Positions 1 to 9,251 of a DNA stretch of 21,526 bases are shown in pieces. This DNA comes from Didymodactylos carnosus (Eukaryota > Rotifera > Eurotatoria > Philodinida > Philodinidae), in assembly GCA_905250885.1 (NCBI GenBank), contig CAJNOQ010003073.1, forward strand, positions 1 to 21,526, in the 5' to 3' direction. Below the pieces are notes generated by a model. That model did not search any database. It was not told where the DNA came from and saw only the letters and a program-made list of their open reading frames with translations. Made by a program: the position numbers and the translations under genes. Within the stretch, counting starts at the first letter, position 1; every line of letters starts with the position of its first letter.

Positions 1-76
1 TTCGAGAGGACACATTGGACTATCTGCCTATGGATAGTCCAATCCATAGGCAGATAGTCCAATGTGTCCTCTCGAA
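1..76. repeat. Perfect 34-bp-arm palindrome at window edge
   Basis: Bases 1-34 are the exact reverse complement of 43-76, separated by the 8-nt spacer TAGTCCAA. The right arm is the start of repeat-family copy 1, so the left arm is an inverted duplicate of the same element. The palindrome touches base 1 and may continue beyond the window. Confidence 0.95.
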
Positions 77-175
77 AATGAGAACTAAACGAACTCTTAA
101 TTTTTCCTGCGTCGGATGTGGCATCGAATTTCCTGAGGGCCCCAGGATCGATATGTCTTTACGTGTGGTAATTCT
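43..175 (+). repeat. Repeat family copy 1, 133-bp internal fragment
   Basis: This stretch matches 4833-4965 of copy 2 with one mismatch by eye (A127 versus G4917). It matches 20956-21088 of copy 3 with many more mismatches. Similarity stops abruptly after 175. No terminal repeat of the element is present, so this is an internal piece joined to an inverted copy of itself. The near identity to copy 2 implies a recent event or gene conversion. Confidence 0.93.
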
Positions 176-1794
176 TCCTTTTCTGTCTTATTTCCTTAGT
201 GTATATGGCTTTCTGGTTCGACATACTTTTGAAATCCGACAGGGCCCTTTTATTAGATCCATAAAGAAAGATACTGGAAATACTAAAAGAAATATTTGTG
301 AAAATGTCAGTATTAAACAAAGCGCATTATATCGATGACGCAAGATGTCTGCTGTCAGAATCTTCATCCAAAGTTTTTGCACGCTTTTCAGGAAGTCTCC
401 CGGATGCGCTGAAAGAAATGAACATCCCGACAAAAGTATACAAGTTTTTCCTTTCCTTATTTTGCTCTGTCAGAAAATACCGTAAAATCCACATACACAC
501 GCGCGCATAAGAAAAGTATATGAAACGGAAAGAAAATAAGATCAAAGAAAAGAAAAGTAAACGAAGTGTGTTTGGTGCAAGGGAGAAACAGCAGATTTTG
601 TGCCTTTTGTAATCTGGGCGCCGTTCCACAGGCAATCAATTTTTTTCAAATTTTCTTGTACCTTGGATACTGCTTGGTATTCTTTATAACTTCACTGAGC
701 CCGAAGAATTTTCCTAACTGTTTTTGACACGTTTTTTCCGCTTAGCCTACAACTTAACTCGCCGCGCTGATTCCGAATGTGTAAAATCTCGAGAGTCGCT
801 GCTCTAAAAATATTCGGTCAAATTTTCATATAGTGAGAGATGGTCACAAGAAAAACAGATGAGAGAAGAGTATGCGACATACAAACGTCTGTATATTTTT
901 TTTAAACACAAACGGTTCGTGTTCGTATTGAATACGCAGGACTTAATTCGATGTACTATGTTAAATTAAGTCTACGCGCAGTACAATAACATTTCAAAAT
1001 ATTCAGTTCCTGAACTTGCTTTCGTGTTTTGCGCTTCAAAATATATCGCACACATTCTTTTCTTTTTCAAATTTGTGTAGTTATTTTCGTGAATATTTTT
1101 CTTTTTCTGCTTTTTCTTGACATATTTTATCAACAAGTCAAATCACTGACAGAAAACCAACCTCCCGACAAAATTCAACAAAGTTGAAGAAGATGAAAAA
1201 ATCTAAAGTGGATATTTGATTATTTCAGCTCTTTCTGTCATCAGTTTTTACATATTCTATCAATGAGTGAATTTACTTGGAAAAAACCAATCCGGTAAAA
1301 GAGTGTGAGAGGATGAAAAAGTCTAGTGAACAATGGTCAGAGAGAAAAATGAAATAATACTTTTATTTTTATTGAAGGTAAGTTTTAGTGTCCAAATATA
1401 TAGTTGCTCTTCCACATTTCATGTAAAAGAGATTTTCATAGATCGTATTTGAATCCACACTCTTCTAGTCACAGGACTGATTAACGGGAAATCACTCATT
1501 TGTGAAGACCTTTCTGTGTGCCACTGTGTCCAGAAAAGGCCAAGTGGCACATAATAATACTTCTATTGAGCTAGAATCGAAAAGGTTACAAGCTTGCTTT
1601 CAAAGGGTACAAGAGTTTGAGCTTTTAATAACGTACACTTACCTAACATTCATTGAGTTTTCATTCGGGACAGTTTTATTTGGAAATTCTAAATATGATA
1701 TTACCTGTTCATTGTTATTGTTACAGTTTTGAAAAGCATTTATGAGATAAAACTTTTGAGAACAATGCAAGACTAGAAATAGTTTTATTTTAGC
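176..1794. other. No gene recognised; AT-rich intergenic DNA
   Basis: Open frames here are short, mostly begin at non-ATG codons and show no domain or sensible composition. Around 1110-1205 and 1240-1335 two loosely similar direct repeats share segments such as ACATATT(T/C)TATCAA and GATGAAAAA. I see no RNA gene or promoter. Confidence 0.5.
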
Positions 1795-2310
1795 GTGCAA
1801 CTAAAAGATCAAATAGAAACAAGTGGCAGTGGATTCTCCATTAGCTCTATTCTAACAGAATTCTTTATTTATAATTTTGTACAAATTCATAAACGTACAT
1901 TTTCTCGGTTAGGTATTATCTATTGGAAACGTTATATGGACGATGCTTTTGTATTAACTGATCACTCATATTTTCTTGAAGATATTTTTGAGGCGTTATC
2001 ACAGTCAGATGCGTGAATTGAATTCACTATGGAGTCAGAAAATAAGGTAAAATTATCATTTTCGACATTTTAGTTATGTAAAAAGACCAAGGAATTGACA
2101 TTATACTATACAGGAAACCTACTTTTAGTAGTCTGACAAGCTGGAACAGTTATATACCGATTATTTGTAAAAGAAATGCTATCAGCAATGATTTATAAAG
2201 ACATTAAAATTTGTAGTAATTACTATTTGTTTAATAATGAATTAGATCAAATTAGAAGGTTGACCAAAAATAACGTCTCATATTAATTTGTAATGAAAAA
2301 TAAATGTGAT
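1795..2310 (+). pseudogene. Penelope-like RT fragment (palm motif B to thumb), degraded
   Basis: The open stretch 1795-2016 reads like the second half of a Penelope-like element RT. It has a degenerate motif B region, then SSILTEFFIYNF, then the catalytic motif WKRYMDD with YMDD at 1933-1944, followed by LEDIFEALS. After the TGA at 2014-2016 homology continues (IEFTMESE) but needs at least two frame changes: one near 2070, leading to GIDIILYRKPTFSS, and one near 2155, leading to KICSNYYLFNNELDQIRR. Penelope-like elements copy themselves with this RT, normally followed by a GIY-YIG endonuclease, which I cannot identify here. With several stops and frame changes it cannot encode an active enzyme. 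It lacks the front half of the RT, part of which lies on the opposite strand at 2888-3400. Confidence 0.85.
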
Positions 2311-2848
2311 TACCCTAAAGCAGCCAAATCTTCGATTCCCGGTTGAGATAATATTCTCTTCTTTTGGATTTGTCTACTCGATTCATTCTTCCACTTGTAA
2401 AAATATGTACGTTTCATTTCAACAAAGAAGAATCGAAAAAAATTGACGGTGTTTGATAAAAAGCGATAACCTATCAGCATATGGAGTAGAAGCCAACATG
2501 AATAATGAAATTGAAAACTTGTTTCTGACTTTGTCTTAGGATAATGTATTGTTTTATGGTTATTTTAATTCGTAAACATCCGTACGTGCTTAACATTAAT
2601 TTTTCTTTCCATCTGATTTCTGTCGTTTCGATATGTTGACTGACATGGGAGCCAAAGGAGAACCCATAGCTCCCTCATTTATTTGCCCATCAAAAGAAAA
2701 TATGCGTCAGCAGCAGCTATTTGAAGCCGTAGCTGTAAATCTCTCTTGTTTTGGCAATCACTGCACATATATTTACGTTTTGTTTTACATTGATTGTAGG
2801 ATAAAATTTATTGATGCTTTTTGACCTTTTTACGTTTTTAATGAAACA
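2311..2848. other. Spacer between two RT fragments
   Basis: No intact gene is seen. The first ~150 bases may be further decayed Penelope-like sequence, but no GIY-YIG motif can be read. The 63-codon frame at 2633-2824 has no recognisable features. A short motif TAGGATAAAATTT near 2798-2810 recurs just after the hairpin at about 2926-2938, so it flanks the hairpin region as a direct repeat. Confidence 0.4.
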
Positions 2849-2927
2849 TAGTATATTCAAAATTAAAGAAAAGAATTTAAGTAAAATGATTTTACTTAAA
2901 TTCTTTTCTTTAATTTTGAATATACTA
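2849..2927. repeat. Perfect 39-bp-arm hairpin with 1-nt centre
   Basis: Bases 2849-2887 are the exact reverse complement of 2889-2927, with only G2888 between them. The right arm belongs to the minus-strand RT fragment (residues SIFKIKEKN). The left arm is its inverted copy and ends the RT homology. This is a foldback duplication, not a transposon terminus. Confidence 0.97.
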
Positions 2928-3400
2928 GGATAAAATTTGTCAAGAATGATATCGATGGTGTATTTTAGAGGAAATTTTGTAAAAAGATTTGTTACGTCAA
3001 AAGAAACCACCTTACAATCAGTCAGTTGAGAAGATAATTTTGAACTTTGATCAACAAAATGGAAGCTGTCTCGACATACACGGTCATTACTGCTTAAATT
3101 TATTAATCTATTGGCTAACATTTTGGCAAGACCATAATATGTTTTTGTTGGCGAAAGTATCGGTCGTAATGGTGTACCATCTGTATGTATTTTTGGTAAC
3201 CCCTAAAGTCTAGCAGGACGTGAGCCTGATAGACGACAACTATCATATTCTTCTTGAGAAATGAAACCTCGTTTCACTAGTCTCTGTAAAACTCGTATTA
3301 AGTAATCTTTCATGGCTAGTGTTGGATCCGAGTTTAATTTATTAAATGTGGATCTATCACTTAAAAGTAGGTTCATCTTATCAATATCTTCATCTCGGTG
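2888..3400 (-). pseudogene. Penelope-like RT fragment (front part through motif A), one stop
   Basis: Reading leftward from about 3400, one frame gives a clear Penelope-like RT front part. It runs from DEDIDKMNLLLSDRSTFNKL through SGSRPARL, stop, GLPKIHTDGTPLRPIL, YYGLAKMLANRL, and motif A VVSFDVTNLFTKFPL, then DIILDKFYPSIF. The metal-binding aspartate of motif A is present. The only break in ~170 codons is TAG at 3205-3203, where relatives have tyrosine (RLYGLPK). The fragment ends at the centre of the 39-bp hairpin and begins about 10 bp from the foldback element at 3411-3680. It complements the plus-strand fragment at 1795-2310: motif A is here and motif C is there. The two could be rearranged halves of one copy or pieces of two. 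Activity is impossible as it stands. Confidence 0.9.
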
Positions 3401-3410
3401 TTAAAGAGAC

Positions 3411-3680
3411 TTTAGTCACCAAAATTTTACTTAAAAACAAAATAAGGTGATATTTGAAATCAGCCTCAAAAACTGCATCAGATGATGTGCATTAGAAATT
3501 TTTTAGAGAAATGAAAAGTTTTGTCAAAATTTCCTCGGAAGTTGAGCATAAAAAATCGAAAAGTGTCAAAATTTTTCACTTCTTTAAAAACTTTCAAAGG
3601 CGCATCATTTGTTGCAGATTTTGACGCTGATTCCAAATATCATCTTATATTTGTTTTTAAGTGAAGTTTGGATGACTAAA
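3411..3680. mobile_element. 270-bp foldback element
   Basis: The arms 3411-3525 and 3565-3680 are imperfect reverse complements, beginning TTTAGTC and ending GACTAAA, with roughly 80% identity by eye and a spacer of about 40 bp. No coding capacity is seen. It lies about 10 bp beyond the end of the minus-strand RT fragment, so it may mark an insertion into the Penelope-like copy or the junction where that copy was truncated. No target duplication is evident. Confidence 0.75.
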
Positions 3681-4425
3681 ATCTAAAAAAACTGAAAACT
3701 GGCGGTTGGTCGACCATCTTGTTTTCAGGTTTTGGAGCTTTTTCACCACTTTTAAAATAAAGCTTTTGCGCTTAGTCTGTGAAAAATTGAATTCTTTATC
3801 GCATGTGATCTTCGAATTGCTAGGGAAATTCTGTTTTGAGGATCGAAACTGGCATTTTCTCGAAAATTTTGACCTGTCAAAATTCCAATTCTCCGATTGA
3901 TGTGGGTTTTAAACAGTCACTTCCTACTTCAGAAAAATTAGAAACTATGTGATTTTGTTTACTCTTTATCGGGCTTTCGAATGAGATGTTGCTCGAACAG
4001 AGCGGATAAAAAATGGCGGAGTTATAGTCAAAATATCAGAGATGGCTGCTTTTCGCAAATCGACGAAGGTGCTGATTTTGTAAATTCCATAACTCAGTCA
4101 GAATAGGTCAGATTTTTTCATAACCACAGTTTTAATAGTAGAATCCGAATATGAAATAAAAAGTATATGTCCATTGTTCACTCATCACCGGTCTTTGACA
4201 AGATACTCGATCGACTGGCGAAGTCTTTCGTAAGACTGATGTACTTCTCTTATAGTTCCGAATAACGATCGAAGCTCTCGTTTGGCATTTGCACAAAAAC
4301 TATCGATGTATGATCTTAAGTTACCAGTAGCCTACAGCTGACTGGAACTTCTTTATCTATTCAAACCATGTAGGATGTGTTCCTCTCCTAGACGCTTCTA
4401 ATTCTTTCTGTGTATGCATATATAT
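3681..4425. other. No gene; probably old repeat sequence
   Basis: No convincing open frame, RNA gene or inverted repeat was found. The text is rich in A/T runs and phrases such as CGGAGTTATAGTCAAAA and CCATAACTCAGTCAGAA. These look like dispersed-repeat sequence, but no second copy lies in the window. Confidence 0.35.
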
Positions 4426-5490
4426 GAGTGATTCTGGTGTTTATTGTACCATTCTTTTTCAAAAAATGATCCCAAAAAACAGTAAACAGCTGTACTTAAT
4501 AGTGTCATTAGCGGATAGAGGATACTTCAAAGTGTAAGACAAATTAGTTTTTCAAACTAACAGTTTTTTCTTTTTTTGGATTTAGAAACCGAAAGGTTTA
4601 TGAAACATTAACTCTTTGTACATCAGACACACTAATTAGCGTATGATTATTAACTCAAAGATGATAAAAGCTAGAGACCAGCGGTTTTCACCGATGAGAA
4701 GAGGACAGTTTAGCCTATGTTTTCATAAGCAAAACAGTTTTCCGAAAGCATTCAGAAGACCGGTTTTCTAGGGAATCTTTTGAAAGCAAGTCCGGATCTC
4801 CGGAAACTGAGATACCAATCTATCAGTTTTTTTCCATAGGCAGATAGTCCAATGTGTCCTCTCGAAAATGAGAACTAAACGAACTCTTAATTTTTCCTGC
4901 GTCGGATGTGGCATCGGATTTCCTGAGGGCCCCAGGATCGATATGTCTTTACGTGTGGTAATTCTGAAAACGAACGGAACCATAGGTAATCGACCACGCT
5001 GAATCTCGTGGCAACATTTGTTTTTCAATTAAGTTTCAAAAACCTTGTGAAAATCTATATTAGGTGAAATAACCCATTTTTACCTATGTTTGAGTAAAAT
5101 TAAAGAATTCATAACCCAGTCGAGGTCCACCCAAATTATGTCAGACTAACGAGATACACTCTATTTTACCTGCTCTATAGGTTTTTCTACTTAAGAATAG
5201 TAAAAAACATTCTTTTACTTCGAAGAATTTCTAGAAAACCTTTTCAGAAACCAAGGTATTTTCTGTTGATTTGTAAAGCTTATATTGAACTGCATAGTAT
5301 TGAGCAGGTAAAATAGAGTTAATGACTTTCCATAAACCTTTCGGTCTCTAAATCCAAAAAAAGAAAAAACTGGTAGTTTGAAAAACTAATTTGCCTTACA
5401 CTTTGAAGTATCCTCTATCCGCTAATAACACTATTAAGTACAGCTGTTTACTGTTTTTTGGGATCATTACAATAAACACCAGAATCACTC
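4426..5490. mobile_element. Repeat family copy 2: full 1,065-bp element with long terminal inverted repeats
   Basis: The left terminus (about 4426-4615) is the reverse complement of the right terminus (about 5315-5490). Both begin GAGTGATTCTGGTGTTTATT from the outside. The left arm carries about 18 extra bases near 4450 (CCATTCTTTTTC region). The internal ~700 bp contains the segment found in copies 1 and 3. There is no transposase and no conserved coding frame, so it is non-autonomous. No convincing target-site duplication is visible: the flanks are TATATAT on the left and CCGAGTT on the right. The superfamily is therefore undetermined. Confidence 0.88.
5158..5319. repeat. 18-bp inverted repeats enclosing 126 bp inside copy 2
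   Basis: ACTCTATTTTACCTGCTC at 5158-5175 is the exact reverse complement of 5302-5319. The 126 bp between them (5176-5301) appears in reverse orientation at 21299-21424 in copy 3, so this pair marks the junction at which copy 3 turns back on itself. Confidence 0.9.
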
Positions 5491-7240
5491 CCGAGTTCTC
5501 TGTATAACAGTTTCCACGAAAGATTTCTGGTCACCCAAAATGAAAGTGACCAGAAAAATATTTTAACACTGTAGGTTTATAGAGGTACTCGACGTCTATA
5601 AAAAACTCTGTTTCCAAACTATCAGGTCTTTCTTAGCCAAAATCGTGGTTGTTCACTTTTTGACTAAGGATCGAAAATGCGATTTGCTCTACTTTCCTGC
5701 TAAAGAATAATTTAGCTTAAAAATGCATTGAAACGTGGGTTTTCATATATGCTTTATCAACTGGCATCCTTAAAAAGTGGTTTTTCACAATTTCTAAGGT
5801 TGGGCCTCTAGAAATCCAGGTTTTCCGGAAATCCTTTGCTGAGTCGGTTTTCAGAAAACTGAGCCAGCCATTCAATTCAGGGTGTCAAAATACGTATAAT
5901 CGTATAATCTGAGGCTTTATGTACTAGCCAAAACAATTCTAGAGATACGTTTGGGGGTGGGACATTTTGATGTGTTTTTCGAATTTCTTCCTTTAGAAAT
6001 ATGCTGAAGCCTTGCTATTTACAGCATAACTTGTGCTACCCATTTGACAGGGAGAGTCAAAAGGGGATGGGACAAATTGCATGTCAGAAGCTACCGGACA
6101 TCAGTAAAATGTCAATTACTCAAAAACGAAATAAGCTAACAGCTTGCGGTTTTCAACAATCTATAGTGCCTACTTTGGTAAATCTTTTTATGGAAAAATA
6201 TTTGACTTAAATTGCTTATAGGCTGCGCAGTAGACTCGAAAGGAGGTGGGACACGATTTTTGAACTTTTCGAGGACCAGAAATTTCATCGAAGTTTTCAC
6301 AGAAGCTAAAAGAGATTAGGCAAAACTAAGACTGCAGATTGATAGAACAGATAAAATACTGCACAAAAAGCAAAAAAGATTTTGTTCCGCTGCCCCTTAA
6401 AAGAAGAAAAATGTTAATTAAGAAAAAAGAACGTGCAGGAACGACTAAGAAAAGAAGTGAAAAAAAAACCCCAAAATAAAGTGTTTTGCTTACTGTACAC
6501 TAAGGAAATAAGACAGAAAAGAGATCTTAGCAGTATATATAGAGTAAAGTGTTCGAAATAAAACGGCATAAGCTTCTAAAAGTTCGATTTAGTATTAACG
6601 GAGAATCATGCATTTTCATTAGCTTAAGTCGAACGGTACAAAAATCACCAGAATCACTAGTATACATCTTATTCTCTGTCAAAATATATTTTTGAGAGTA
6701 TTTTATCACTCTATTGTCTGTACTTGAATTCTCGAAAATGAACACTGTGCTGTTCAAAACGTCAAAGTAATTTTTAATCAATTAATACAAATAAAATAAA
6801 ACTCCAAATAGCTGCTGTTACGATAGCGTTTCTTTTAAAATTTTTAAACGCTTTTCTACTCGAACATCTGTACGAACGTCTAATCGATGTCTTTGGCAAG
6901 TGCCTACATATAAATGTAAAACTACTAGCTCATCGTTCTTATCAAGAACGATAAAGGAATAGTTACCGAGGAAAGCTATGGTCGCATTTAACGATCAAGC
7001 TTTTAAGCGTGCATTGTCGAAACATTTTTCTTGAAGAAGTTTCTCTTTTTCTTAACTAAGACATATATGTTATATTTTTTTCTTTTTTTGTTCGGTATGA
7101 TCAAAGTTTCTTTTAAACTTTTACTATGACCAAGTCAGCTTTAAGAACATGGACTAAATAAAATTACTACTAGAAACCGCATCTTAATTAGTACTATTGT
7201 CGACGTCAAAATATCATGCAGTCCAGTATTATTGTGTTAA
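5491..7240. other. No gene recognised; weak repeated GGGRTGGGACA motif
   Basis: Frames at 6001-6210 (ATG start, 69 codons) and 6527-6781 (minus strand, TTG start) have no recognisable domain. The motif GG(G/A)G(G/A)TGGGACA occurs three times (about 5954, 6063 and 6242) on the same strand, suggesting decayed repeats. A small perfect hairpin ATCGTTCTT-ATC-AAGAACGAT lies at 6932-6952. Confidence 0.4.
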
Positions 7241-8400
7241 TAAATAATAAAGAAAATACTTTTAGGGATAAAACAAAATTAAATTCGAAGAGATAAGAAA
7301 CAAAAAGAAAGAATGTTTCCTTTTATCATAATAATGACTCAGTCGGAGCCATGCAGGTTGCCACCTTTTGGCAACCTATAATCCAACCTATAAAAAATTT
7401 CACAAACTAATCTCAACCTAACCTACGAAGTCGGCAATGTAGTTCTAACCTAAACTATCCTGTGATGTATTGTTTTCAACCTACAGAGCATCACCCGCAT
7501 ATTTTTGTTTTCAAAGAACTGGAGCAGGGAGGAAACAGCAGTTGTAAAACAAAAGTTTATTTACTGAATCAGAGCCCAGCAGGTTAAACCTAACCTAATC
7601 TAATATAACAGGACACGTTGGATCAGCTTGCAAAAGTTATAAGTTAAGTTAGGTTGAAGTGTTTTTGTATTTTTTTCGATTTTTTCTCAGATCCTAACAT
7701 TTAGGATCCTGCTAGGATTTTGTTTCTTAATGAATAAGGATAGTTAATCTCAGGTTGAAGTAATAAATGTATACGCGCCATTTTTAAATGCTTTAGAGTT
7801 ACAAAGAAATATTTAGTAACTTTTGGTCAAATAATGAGAAATTCACGAGAGACAGAAACATATAAGCAATCCTATGAAATTCCTGTTCAAGAATTATCTT
7901 TTCCTAGTAAAATCCTAAATAATTCCTGCTACATTATGATTCAGTCATCGCATTTCCTTGCTAGGATTCTAACAGGATCTTAACAGAATCCTGGCAAATC
8001 CTACAACTTTCCGGTATACCTGATTTCTTTAGAATTCTGGAAGATTTTCCTAGGATTCTACCAAAAAGCCAGCTAAATCCTGGCCGGATTTCTCCAGGAT
8101 CCTGTCCAGAAATGTATAGGTTTCTGACCAGGGAAAAGGCTCAGTGACATGTATGTTTACTTTTGTTAAATATGCATGTAATGCCGTGTGAATTGAAAAC
8201 AAAACATCACAGGATAGGTTAGGTTAGAACTACATTGCCGGTTTCATAGGTTAGGTTATAGGTTGCCAAAAAGTGGTAACCTGCACGGTTTTGACTGAGT
8301 CATAATTACAATAAAAGGAAACATTCTTTTCCTTTTCTTTCTTCTTATCTCTTCGAATTTAATTTTGTTTTATCCCTAAAAGTATTTTCTTTATTATTTA
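7241..8400. mobile_element. 1.16-kb TA-flanked element with ~250-bp terminal inverted repeats
   Basis: The left arm (about 7241-7505) and right arm (about 8168-8400) are reverse complements at high identity, starting TAAATAATAAAG and ending CTTTATTATTTA. The left arm has about 25-30 extra bases near 7385-7415. TA lies at both edges, as expected for elements that target TA, but it is also part of the inverted repeat, so the target duplication is not certain. No transposase frame is present. The middle (about 7690-8107) is crowded with short motifs such as TAGGATTCT, AATCCTGGC and AGGATCCTG. The right edge lies 42 bp upstream of the ATG of the RING/TRAF gene. Confidence 0.88.
7689..8107. repeat. 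Cluster of short AGGAT/ATCCT motifs inside the element
   Basis: Repeated short units (GATCCTAACA, AGGATCCTGCTAGGATTTT, TAGGATTCTAACAGGATC, AATCCTGGCCGGATTT, CCAGGATCCTGTCC) occur irregularly in both orientations. They do not form a clean tandem array. This may be a nested older repeat. A comparable cluster with AGTCC/GGACT units is at 11365-11515. Confidence 0.5.
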
Positions 8401-8550
8401 TATTTTACAGAACAGCAGTACAGTGCAAATTTTTCTCTGAAAATGGGTCTACCTGCGGAGCGTATTGTGAGTGCTAGTGGTATTCCACTTGACTCTCTAA
8501 CTTGTAGTGTTTGTAAAGAAATTTTATGGAAACCGATCACCTGTGAAACA

Positions 8551-8553
8551 TAA
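8551..8553 (+). other. In-frame TAA within the RING domain
   Basis: Codon 37 is TAA, and the same frame continues with GNSFCTVCITQWL, clearly RING. A micro-intron does not explain it: GT at 8555 to AG before TGG would be only ~35 bp and would remove needed RING residues. Confidence 0.85.
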
Positions 8554-8828
8554 GGTAATTCATTTTGCACGGTATGTATCACACAGTGGTTGCAACAACA
8601 GCGGAGTAACCAAAGTAAAATGTGTCCATATAAGTGTCAATACAAACAGCGAAATCTCCCAAATCCACTAGCGGTTGAGTTGTTATCAAGGCTAAAGGTT
8701 AGTTGTGTGCATAAGTCCAGCGGATGCGAGGCTGTATTATCCTATGAGGCGTTAGAACAACATGAATTACAATGTGGTTATCAGCTGAAAAAATGCCAAG
8801 CATGTCCACTGATCACATTTAAAAAAGA

Positions 8829-8848
8829 CATCGACCAACATCGACCAA
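8829..8848 (+). repeat. 10-bp tandem duplication causing frameshift
   Basis: CATCGACCAA is present twice back to back (8829-8838, 8839-8848). Counting one copy only, the reading frame passes from KKDIDQ straight into VQCGYF of the second zinc finger. The shift of 10 (+1 mod 3) matches the observed frame change. Confidence 0.92.
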
Positions 8849-9193
8849 GTTCAGTGTGGTTATTTCCAGATTAATTGTAATAAATGTCAATTGAAATATC
8901 AGCGAAAAGATCGACATAGCGCAACCCTATGTTTACAAAATCAGATCAAAAATCAAAATGGTCTTTTTGAGAGCAGACTTACCGCGGCGACAAATGATTT
9001 TAAACTACAAATTGAATTATTAATGAATAGTGATAAAGAAAAACAGACCTTGATTCAAAATTTAGCGTTGGAAATTCAAATATCAAAAAACAAAATTACT
9101 CAACAACAGGAGATCATTCCACGACTCGAACAAAATGATCAAAAGAAAGAAGCGACTATCAAGAAGTTAAACCAAGTAATTAAACATTACAAG

Positions 9194-9251
9194 GTAAAGT
9201 CATTTGCTCTTTTACACTGTATGCTTTAGTTTCATAGAATATGTTATTGAG
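9194..9251 (+). other. 58-bp spliceosomal intron of the RING/TRAF gene
   Basis: The donor AAG|GTAAAG at 9194 and acceptor TTGAG| at 9250-9251 join codon to codon (phase 0) and link the coiled-coil frame to FTFSQKKVIITHSACLDV. The alternative acceptors at 9229 (TTTAG) and 9236 (ATAG) lead to stops or the wrong frame. The acceptor lacks a strong pyrimidine tract. Confidence 0.7.

Noticed and set aside
15-338. 107-codon frame across the left-edge palindrome
   Set aside because: It begins at TTG inside the foldback and crosses the repeat boundary at 175, so it is not a real gene.
4768-5028. 86-codon minus-strand frame, also open in copy 3 at 20891-21151
   Set aside because: It starts at TTG, not ATG. 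I count about 22 base differences between the copies, and many change residues, so there is no sign of protein-level constraint. It is a passenger frame of the repeat.
6646-6658. CACCAGAATCACT matching the outer tip of the copy 2 terminal repeat
   Set aside because: Only 13 bp match, with no further similarity on either side; probably chance or an unresolvable relic.
7360-8270. AACCTAACCT / GGTTAGGTT runs resembling telomere repeats
   Set aside because: There are at most two or three units at a time, mirrored in both inverted termini of the 7241-8400 element, so they belong to the element rather than a telomere.
8555-8590. Micro-intron that would remove the TAA region of the RING
   Set aside because: It would be about 35 bp, start after the TAA, and delete readable RING residues (NSFCTVC).
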